Source: a virus. From it: a stretch of DNA of 28,643 bases. The notes under the pieces were generated by a model. The model searched no databases and was not told the DNA's origin. It worked only from the letters and a program-made list of their open reading frames with translations. Of the stretch, positions 13,792 to 20,024 are shown in pieces. Numbering within the stretch: position 1 is the first letter of the stretch; the number at the start of each line of letters is the position of its first letter. The stretch spans positions 1 through 28,643 of the IMG/VR virus record IMGVR_UViG_3300024062_000044. One strand, 5' to 3'. The position numbers were made by a program, and so were the translations under genes.

Positions 13792-14220
13792 ATGTCAAAA
13801 TTTTTAAAATTCAACATTGTTGACTCAGCAGCACCATTAACACAAGGATCTGAATTAGTCAACGTAGATCAAATCCAAAGCGTATCATACGTAGCAGGAA
13901 CAGGAGTGTTATCACTTGTATTAGAAGGCGCTGTAGGTACTCAAGCAGGATACGCTATTGCTAACGATGGTTCTGCAACTGTACCAGCTGCGGTTTTAAG
14001 TCAAAGAGTAATAAATATTACTGTAACAACAACTAAAGATGGAACCGCCGGTGTTCCAACTATAGTTAATGGAAGCAAGTCACCGCAAAAAGCTGTATAC
14101 GCTGCATTAACTGCTAATCCAGGAGGTGTACAATCAACTGTTCAATTAGGACTTGATGAAGCTGCTACTCCAGTGCAAATGTATTTTTCTGACTTTGCAA
14201 TTGCAACAGAAGCAATATAA
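13792..14220 (+). CDS. Beta-rich virion-type protein (142 aa)
   Basis: The sequence MSKFLKFNIVDSAAPLTQGS is followed by VNVDQIQSVSYVAGTGVLSL and a low-charge, Thr/Val/Ala-rich body. The DQIQSV...GTGVLSLVL pattern suggests a small beta-sandwich, as in head decoration or auxiliary coat proteins. No enzyme motif. The start context ACAAAAACAAATG fits this genome. Probably virion-associated; inference only. Confidence 0.6.
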   Translation: MSKFLKFNIVDSAAPLTQGSELVNVDQIQSVSYVAGTGVLSLVLEGAVGTQAGYAIANDGSATVPAAVLSQRVINITVTTTKDGTAGVPTIVNGSKSPQKAVYAALTANPGGVQSTVQLGLDEAATPVQMYFSDFAIATEAI

Positions 14221-14223
14221 TAA

Positions 14224-14385
14224 ATGGAATCCAAAGGATTAGGCGATAGCATTGCTAAATTCACTAACAAAACAGGTATTAAGACCGTTGTAGATAAAAT
14301 ATCAGACGGTCTTAACATACCTTGCGGTTGTGATAAAAGACAATCATGGTTTAATAAAAAATTTCCTTATAACAATGGCATTTAA
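14224..14385 (+). CDS. Small CGC-motif protein (53 aa)
   Basis: The frame reads MESKGLGDSIAKFTNKTGIK, then TVVDKISDGLNIPCGCDKRQ, and ends FPYNNGI. The combination GLGDxIAKFTxxTGI...CGCDKR...LFPY/KFPY recurs in small proteins of many tailed phages, where two cysteines around a glycine may bind metal. Function is not known. It overlaps the next gene's start by 11 bases, in another frame. Confidence 0.75.
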   Translation: MESKGLGDSIAKFTNKTGIKTVVDKISDGLNIPCGCDKRQSWFNKKFPYNNGI

Positions 14386-14758
14386 AATAAACCCTCCGTT
14401 CGATTTAAACAAAATGAACACGTCTGTATTTGAAAGAGATATGGGTGATGATCCTGTTTATGCGCGAACGCCTAAAAATGGAGTTATTATTTTAAATGAA
14501 GATTTACTAGATGATCCAGTAGAAATGCAGAAAACATTAGCTCATGAACAAGTTCACGTTGATCAATACAAAAGTGAAATAAAAAATCCAGGTAGTGGAT
14601 TAGATTATGAGGTAAATTCTGAAGGAGCTGGTAAAGTGATGTTTAAAGGAAAAGAATATGATTACTCAGTAATGCAGGCCGGTAAAGGTCCTTGGGAAAA
14701 AGATGCTCAATTAGCAGAAAAAAAATTAATGCAAAAAACAAACAAACGTAATGGATAA
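14375..14758 (+). CDS. Putative HExxH zinc metallopeptidase (127 aa)
   Basis: TLAHEQVHVDQYK (near residues 54-66) contains HExxHxxQ, the zinc-binding and catalytic core of minimal zincin peptidases such as those in DUF4157-type proteins. No clear third ligand could be assigned; a downstream Glu in DYEVNSEGAG (residues about 75-84) is a candidate. The start is taken at MAFKINPPFD (14375); an upstream ATG at 14330 would overlap the previous gene deeply. There is no signal peptide, so it would act in the cell or in the virion. The fold is not confirmed and it might be a structural zinc protein. Confidence 0.55.
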   Translation: MAFKINPPFDLNKMNTSVFERDMGDDPVYARTPKNGVIILNEDLLDDPVEMQKTLAHEQVHVDQYKSEIKNPGSGLDYEVNSEGAGKVMFKGKEYDYSVMQAGKGPWEKDAQLAEKKLMQKTNKRNG

Positions 14759-15662
14759 AAAAATGAAAACAAATCAAGACGGTGGAAGTTATTCTGCTAA
14801 AAAACCAAGTGCTCCAGCAAAGGAGTTGGCGGCAAACCAAAGCGGTGCAGCTAGAATGGGATACAATCAATCTTTTGGAGCCGCTAGAATGGGTGGTTAT
14901 GCAAAAGGAGCTGCTAAAGTAGCTAGCATAATGAGCTTTGGAGCTTCTAAATACATGAGCCACGGAGCAGCTAACGCAGGCCACGGTGGATCAGCAGGAC
15001 ACAAGCATGATCCAGTAGATGGTGATAAAGTACCTGCTTACACAACTAGAAATACAACTACTACACACTCAGGAGGTGGATCAAGTACTTCTAGTGACAA
15101 CAACTCTAATTCTTCTAGTGGAAGTTCTTCTAGTGGAAGAACAAGCTTTAGCTCTGACCCTGCAGAAAAAGCAAAGCAAAAGGAATGGATAAGAAATAAT
15201 CCAGTAAAGTACAAAGAAATGTTGGCGGAAAAAAAGAAGAAAAACAATTCTACTTCAACAAGCACAAATAATAATTCCACAAATTCACAGGTTAAAGAAG
15301 AAACTATAGTTATTGGCGATCAAACCAAAAATGACGTTAATTTATCAGGAGTAGAACAAAGGAAAAATGCGCGATCAAAAAGAGAAGCAGAAAGACTAAA
15401 GAAATTAATTGCAGTTAAAAAAGATTCAGCAAATTTTTCCAATTCGAAAAGAAAATTAGTAACCAGAGATGGTAAGAAACCTCTTAATGAATCTACGGCT
15501 AATAAAATAACTACGGTTGCTAATGCTAGAGCTAGAAAAGCCTTACGAGGAGCAGTAACAACATCGGAAGCAAACAGTATGTTTCCACCTGCGGTTAATT
15601 CCAGAACAAGCCCAGAAGCGGGAACTGAAGGTGGTGTTTTCACACGGGAGGATTATCGATAG
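14751..15662 (+). CDS. Low-complexity Ser/Asn/Lys/Gly protein (303 aa)
   Basis: The N-terminal 80 residues carry near-repeats GAARMGYNQSFGAARMGGY and GAAKVASIMSFGASKYMSHG. A Ser/Gly/Asn/Thr-rich linker (about 100-130) follows, then a short charged helix KAKQKEWIRNNPVKYKEML, a second Asn/Ser/Thr-rich linker, and a basic C-terminal region (QRKNARSKREAERLKKLI). Disorder and basic patches suggest an internal or nucleic-acid-associated virion protein. It overlaps the preceding gene by 8 bases. A second in-frame ATG at 14763 is also possible. No homologue named. Confidence 0.6.
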   Translation: MDKKMKTNQDGGSYSAKKPSAPAKELAANQSGAARMGYNQSFGAARMGGYAKGAAKVASIMSFGASKYMSHGAANAGHGGSAGHKHDPVDGDKVPAYTTRNTTTTHSGGGSSTSSDNNSNSSSGSSSSGRTSFSSDPAEKAKQKEWIRNNPVKYKEMLAEKKKKNNSTSTSTNNNSTNSQVKEETIVIGDQTKNDVNLSGVEQRKNARSKREAERLKKLIAVKKDSANFSNSKRKLVTRDGKKPLNESTANKITTVANARARKALRGAVTTSEANSMFPPAVNSRTSPEAGTEGGVFTREDYR

Positions 15663-16064
15663 ATGAAAAAAATAATTCAATGGCTTACAGGTGGCGTCAT
15701 CAAAGAAGTTGGTGACGTCATTGATAAGCTCACAACCACGAAAGAAGAAAAGCTGCTAATTAAAAAGCAAATCCAAGAAATCATGGATAAGGCTAATGCT
15801 GAGGCAGAGAGTCAAATAACAAGGCGTTGGGAAAGCGATATGAAATCAGATTCATGGCTTTCTAAAAACACTAGACCTATGGCTTTAATATTCTTATCTT
15901 TTATGGCTATAGCTTTTATATGGGTTGATAGTCATCACGAGATATCTTTTACTGTAGAACAAGAGTGGATTGGATTATTAAAACAGTTACTTACAACTGT
16001 TTATATAGCTTATTTTGGATCACGAGGTGTGGAAAAATTCAAATCTATAAGTAATAATAAATAG
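15663..16064 (+). CDS. Holin, 3TM gene-transfer-agent type (133 aa)
   Basis: An amphipathic N-terminal helix (MKKIIQWLTGGVIKEVGDVI) and a charged coiled segment precede RRWESDMKSDSWLSKNTRPM, the signature of the holin family first described in gene transfer agents. Two hydrophobic stretches follow, at about 73-87 (MALIFLSFMAIAFIW) and 104-120 (IGLLKQLLTTVYIAYFG), with the terminal motif YFGSRGVEKF. Such holins open the inner membrane to let the lytic enzyme out. No endolysin gene is visible next to it; one may lie outside the window. Confidence 0.8.
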   Translation: MKKIIQWLTGGVIKEVGDVIDKLTTTKEEKLLIKKQIQEIMDKANAEAESQITRRWESDMKSDSWLSKNTRPMALIFLSFMAIAFIWVDSHHEISFTVEQEWIGLLKQLLTTVYIAYFGSRGVEKFKSISNNK

Positions 16065-16095
16065 TAAGAGTAATAATCAAATTAAATAAAATCAA

Positions 16096-16485
16096 ATGAA
16101 AAAAACAATATTAATATTTTTGTTGTTGTTTAGTAGTTTTTTATCCGCGCAAACGGAAACATCACTATTGGAAGGCGAATGGAAACCAAATCCAAATGAA
16201 ACATCTTATAATTGTATTATAACGGTTGATGATAACTATAAAATTAATAAAGTTAAAACAATCCATAGTATTAGTTATGAGAAAAATAAGGTTTTTATGG
16301 AGGATATAAAATTCCAAGACAAATACAAAGTTGTAACAACTCATACAAATAAAGAAAATGGGCATACAGTTGAATCAACATATGCTTTAATTAACCCGAA
16401 TACTTTATCTAGACAGTTTAAAGGTGATTCAAATATGTATATATTATACACTAGAGTAAACAAACAAACAATTAAATTAAATTAA
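16096..16485 (+). CDS. Secreted small protein with Flavobacteria-type signal peptide (129 aa)
   Basis: MKKTILIFLLLFSSFLSAQT is a clear Sec signal peptide with a basic start, a hydrophobic core and an SAQ end as is usual in Flavobacteria; cleavage after about residue 18 is predicted. The mature part begins ETSLLEGEWKPNP and is beta-rich (CIITVDDNYKINKVKTI), like a small lipocalin or a similar barrel, and contains one cysteine. It would work in the periplasm or outside the cell. Such host-like cargo may help in lysis or exclude rivals (inference). It lies between holin and hypothetical genes in the late region. Confidence 0.75.
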   Translation: MKKTILIFLLLFSSFLSAQTETSLLEGEWKPNPNETSYNCIITVDDNYKINKVKTIHSISYEKNKVFMEDIKFQDKYKVVTTHTNKENGHTVESTYALINPNTLSRQFKGDSNMYILYTRVNKQTIKLN

Positions 16486-16486
16486 A

Positions 16487-16762
16487 ATGGCAGAAAGCTT
16501 TAAAATTACAGAAGAAGAATTAAAAGTTGTTCAAGAACAACAAGTTAATTACCAAAAAATAATAGAACAATTAGGATTGTCTGACGTAAGAAAACACACA
16601 CTTTTATCTCAGTTAGATTTATTACTTCCTAAAATAGAAGAAAACAAACAAGCTCTTGAAGAGAAATACGGCTCTATTAATATAAACATACAAACAGGTG
16701 AATACACCGAAATAGAGAAAGATGATGATGGTGAGACAGCTGTTGTTAAAGCTGAGGACTAA
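16487..16762 (+). CDS. Hypothetical coiled-coil protein (91 aa)
   Basis: MAESFKITEEELKVVQEQQV and on to residue about 60 is one long charged helix with heptad-like hydrophobics (VQEQQVNYQKIIEQLGL, KIEENKQALEEKYG), followed by a beta-strand (SININIQTGEYTEI) and an acidic tail. This shape fits a small scaffolding or chaperone-like protein. It is followed by a TAATG-coupled gene. Family not recognised. Confidence 0.65.
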   Translation: MAESFKITEEELKVVQEQQVNYQKIIEQLGLSDVRKHTLLSQLDLLLPKIEENKQALEEKYGSININIQTGEYTEIEKDDDGETAVVKAED

Positions 16763-16989
16763 TGACTAACGTAATAAGAAAAATCAGTATAGGTGCTGAT
16801 TATAAAAGCGATGCTATGCACTACTCTGTTGGACAAAGTGTCTATGGTGGTCATGAAATTGCCTATATAACTCAAGACCAGAAAGATAATTCTTATAATA
16901 TTCACATAAAGAAAAACAATGAGGTATTGCCGTGGAAGAAGTTTAATTCTAACATGGCTATATCCATTGAATATGATTTAGAGTATTAA
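16762..16989 (+). CDS. Hypothetical small protein (75 aa)
   Basis: It begins MTNVIRKISIGADYKSDAMH, then YSVGQSVYGGHEIAYITQDQ, and ends SIEYDLEY. The layout is beta-rich with a glycine turn. The ATG overlaps the preceding stop (TAATG) and its own stop overlaps the next ATG (TAATG), so it is coupled on both sides to the genes leading into the packaging module. Function unknown. Confidence 0.65.
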   Translation: MTNVIRKISIGADYKSDAMHYSVGQSVYGGHEIAYITQDQKDNSYNIHIKKNNEVLPWKKFNSNMAISIEYDLEY

Positions 16990-17594
16990 TGAAAAGCCTT
17001 TATGATTTTATAGTAAAACCTCTAGGTGATACTTATGAAAATAAAAAAACAATAGGTGACAAAGAACTTATATTAAATACTAAAATTGAAAGTTTTAAAT
17101 TCGTAAATAATGTAGCAGAGGTTATTGAAACTCCAGCTGCTTATGAAACTATTATAAAAAAAGGAGATTTAGTGTTAATACACCATAATGTTTTTAGAAC
17201 TTTTTATAGTATGCAAGGTGTAAAGAAAAAATCAAGATCTTACTTTAAAGATAATCTGTTTTTTTGTGCTCTTGATCAAATATACTTATATAAAAATGAG
17301 AACAAATGGAAAGCTGTAAACAATAGATGTTTTGTTAAACCTTTAAAATCTAAGGACAAATTAACAACAAATAAAGAACAGCACCTTATTGGTATACTTA
17401 AAATAGGTAATAGTTCCTTAGAAGCGCTAGGAATAAACGAGGGAGACTGTGTTGGTTATACTCCTTATGGGGAATATGATTTTAATGTAGAGAACGAGCG
17501 TTTATATTGTATGAAATCTAATGATATTGTAATTAAATATGGAAATAAAGAAAACCAAGAAGAGTATAATCCAAGCTGGGCAAGTAGCGGTTGA
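16989..17594 (+). CDS. Tandem GroES-like fold protein (201 aa)
   Basis: Two Cpn10-like halves are seen. Half 1 (about 7-108) reads FIVKPLGDTY...VAEVIET...IKKGDLVLIHHNVFR...LDQIYLYK. Half 2 (about 111-197) reads RCFVKPLKS...GILKIGNSSLEALGINEGDCVGY...RLYCMKSNDIVIKYG. Each follows the GroES strand order: opening VKPL strand, G-x-L/V with GN, then GD-x-V, then the closing D-I strand. No clear GGIVL mobile loop is present, so it may not act on GroEL rings and may instead be a virion or assembly protein with a GroES-like barrel. It overlaps the small-terminase candidate by 56 bases. Confidence 0.6.
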   Translation: MKSLYDFIVKPLGDTYENKKTIGDKELILNTKIESFKFVNNVAEVIETPAAYETIIKKGDLVLIHHNVFRTFYSMQGVKKKSRSYFKDNLFFCALDQIYLYKNENKWKAVNNRCFVKPLKSKDKLTTNKEQHLIGILKIGNSSLEALGINEGDCVGYTPYGEYDFNVENERLYCMKSNDIVIKYGNKENQEEYNPSWASSG

Positions 17595-17814
17595 AGAATT
17601 AATAAAAGTCGCTAAAGAGCCCATTATAGATTTTGGCCCTGACATCTCAGCAGATAGACTTAAGAACGCCGCGGCTACTAAAAAATTAGCTATATTTGAT
17701 GCCTTTGAAATATTACAAAGAATACAAGAAGAAGAAAATATTATAAACGAAAAACCAAAAGAAGTTAAAGAAGAAAAAGCTTTTAAAGGTTTTGCAGAAG
17801 GAAGATCTAAATAA
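17539..17814 (+). CDS. Small terminase subunit candidate (91 aa)
   Basis: A helical, charged protein beginning MEIKKTKKSIIQAGQVAVEE, with the middle ISADRLKNAAATKKLAIFDA and the acidic helix FEILQRIQEEENIINEKPKE. The DISADRLKNAAATKKLAIFDAFEI stretch and the position one base before the large terminase gene suggest a TerS-like DNA-recognition subunit; size and helical content fit. The start lies inside the previous gene (56-base overlap, different frame), and its stop overlaps the terminase ATG (TAATG). Not proven from sequence alone. Confidence 0.6.
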   Translation: MEIKKTKKSIIQAGQVAVEELIKVAKEPIIDFGPDISADRLKNAAATKKLAIFDAFEILQRIQEEENIINEKPKEVKEEKAFKGFAEGRSK

Positions 17815-20024
17815 TGTATACGCAAGATCTTTTTACTGTTGTTGAAGACCACATAAAACCTAAAGTTCTAAAAAGAATGAATAGGTATAACAAGTGGGAG
17901 TATGGTTATAATGAAGAACATGATATAGTTATTATATCTAAAACAGGAAAAATAGGTGAAATATATAAAATACAAAATTTATATATAGGGCTACCTGAGG
18001 TTCCTAAAGATGTTGTTAAATTTAAAAACAACAAATGGAATAGAGAAACACTACCAGTTGCTTTCAAAAAAATCAAAACAATTTTTGATTGGGAAGAATA
18101 CCCAGTTGATTTTAAAGAAAAATGGTATGATTATATTGATAAAGAATTTAATAGAAGAGAACAAGGTTTTTGGTTCTATAATAAAAGTGTGGCTACTTAC
18201 CTTACTGGTACTCACTATATGTACCTGCAGTGGTCCAAAATTGATGTTGGGAAACCAGACTTTAGGGAAGCAAACAGATTATTCTTTATATTCTGGGAAG
18301 CTTGTAAAGCCGATGTCAGGTGTTATGGAATGTGCTATCTCAAAAACCGTAGATCGGGATTTTCTTTTATGGCATCAGGAGAGGTGGTTAATCTTGCAAC
18401 TATTAATTCCGATTCACGATACGGAATATTGTCCAAATCTGGGGCCGACGCGAAGACAATGTTCACTGATAAAGTCGTACCAATATCGGTCAATTATCCG
18501 TTCTTTTTTAAACCGATACAAGACGGAATGGACCGTCCCAAAACCGAACTTGCCTATAGAGTACCAGCGTCCAAATTCACCAGGAGGAAACTCATCGCCA
18601 ACGAGACCGCGACCGATCTTGAGGGACTCGATACCACTATCGATTGGAAAAACACGGGCGACAATGCCTATGATGGGGAGAAACTCAAACTCCTCGTCCA
18701 CGATGAATCCGGTAAATGGGAGAGGCCGAACAACATCCTCAACAACTGGCGTGTTACGAAAACCACCCTTAGATTAGGTAGTAGAATTATTGGAAAGTGT
18801 ATGATGGGTTCAACATCTAATGCTTTAGACAAAGGAGGTGATAACTTCAAGAAATTATACTATGACTCAGATGTTACAGAAAGAAACGCCAATGGACAGA
18901 CTCGCAGCGGACTCTATTCTTTGTTCATACCTATGGAATGGAACTACGAAGGATACATTGATTCTCATGGCGTACCTGTATTCGACACACCAAAGAAACC
19001 GGTTGAAGACCCTCACGGAGTAAAAATAAAACAAGGGGTAATAGAATATTGGCAAAATGAAGTAGATGGTTTAAAGCAAGATCAAGACGCTTTAAATGAA
19101 TTCTATAGGCAATTTCCAAGAACTGAAGAACATGCTTTTAGAGACGAAGCTAAATCTTCGTTATTTAATTTAACTAAGATTTACGAGCAAATAGATTACA
19201 ATGGTGATGTTGGTAAAACAAAACTAGTAACAAGAGGAGATTTTTACTGGGAAAACGGAATAAAAGATACACGAGTTCTTTTTGCACCTAAAAATAATGG
19301 TAAATTTTATTTATCATGGGTGCCAGATGTTAGTCAACAAAATAAGATTATAATTAAAAGAGGTATAAAATACCCAGCTAATGAACACATGGGAGCTTTT
19401 GGATGTGACTCTTATGACATATCAGGAACAGTAGATGGTAGAGGTTCTAATGGATCTTTACATGGTCTAACTAAGTTTAGCATGGAGAACGCTCCTGCGA
19501 ATCATTTCTTTTTAGAATATATAGCAAGACCTCAAACCGCTGAAATGTTTTTTGAAGATGTTTTAATGGCTTGTATTTTTTATGGAATGCCTATATTAGC
19601 TGAAAATAATAAACCTAGATTACTGTATCATTTTAAAAGAAGAGGTTACAGAGGTTTTGCAATGAATAGACCGGATAAATTAAAACTATCTATTACAGAA
19701 AGAGAGATAGGTGGAATACCTAATTCATCAGAAGATATTAAACAAGCTCACGCGGCTGCTATAGAATCATATATAGAAGATTTTGTAGGTTTAAAACAAA
19801 ATGGAACATATGGAGATGTTTACTTTCAAAGAACATTAAACGATTGGTCTAAATTTAATATAAATAACAGAACAAAACATGATGCTTCTATAAGTTCTGG
19901 CCTAGCAATAATGGCCTGCAATAAAAACAAATATAGACCAATACCTACAATTACAAGAAAAACTTATGATCTTGGTTTTAAAAGATATAATAATAAAGGA
20001 ACAATGTCAAAAATAATTGAATAA
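17814..20024 (+). CDS. terL: Large terminase subunit (736 aa)
   Basis: The ATP-driven DNA-packaging motor. A modified Walker A, NRRSGFS, stands at about 178-184 and a Walker B LLVHDES at about 293-299, followed by a coupling region GSTSNALDKGGD near 332-343. The C-terminal nuclease has GAFGCDSYDIS (first acidic residue near 530) and further acidic residues near the end. Order and size fit TerL of Bacteroidota podoviruses. Between about residues 173 and 319 (18330-18770) base composition and codon use change sharply to higher GC, although the frame is intact, which suggests exchange of the ATPase core. Its stop is directly followed by the portal ATG. Confidence 0.92.
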   Translation: MYTQDLFTVVEDHIKPKVLKRMNRYNKWEYGYNEEHDIVIISKTGKIGEIYKIQNLYIGLPEVPKDVVKFKNNKWNRETLPVAFKKIKTIFDWEEYPVDFKEKWYDYIDKEFNRREQGFWFYNKSVATYLTGTHYMYLQWSKIDVGKPDFREANRLFFIFWEACKADVRCYGMCYLKNRRSGFSFMASGEVVNLATINSDSRYGILSKSGADAKTMFTDKVVPISVNYPFFFKPIQDGMDRPKTELAYRVPASKFTRRKLIANETATDLEGLDTTIDWKNTGDNAYDGEKLKLLVHDESGKWERPNNILNNWRVTKTTLRLGSRIIGKCMMGSTSNALDKGGDNFKKLYYDSDVTERNANGQTRSGLYSLFIPMEWNYEGYIDSHGVPVFDTPKKPVEDPHGVKIKQGVIEYWQNEVDGLKQDQDALNEFYRQFPRTEEHAFRDEAKSSLFNLTKIYEQIDYNGDVGKTKLVTRGDFYWENGIKDTRVLFAPKNNGKFYLSWVPDVSQQNKIIIKRGIKYPANEHMGAFGCDSYDISGTVDGRGSNGSLHGLTKFSMENAPANHFFLEYIARPQTAEMFFEDVLMACIFYGMPILAENNKPRLLYHFKRRGYRGFAMNRPDKLKLSITEREIGGIPNSSEDIKQAHAAAIESYIEDFVGLKQNGTYGDVYFQRTLNDWSKFNINNRTKHDASISSGLAIMACNKNKYRPIPTITRKTYDLGFKRYNNKGTMSKIIE

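Noticed and set aside
14330-14374. Upstream ATG start for the metallopeptidase candidate
   Set aside because: It lies deep in the 53-aa gene and the added residues look like an out-of-frame reading of it. ATG 14375 gives the MAFKINPPFD start.
18010-18777. 255-codon plus-strand ORF in another frame inside terL
   Set aside because: It lies wholly within the terminase, and the GC-rich segment explains the lack of stops. The terL frame has the motifs; this one has none.
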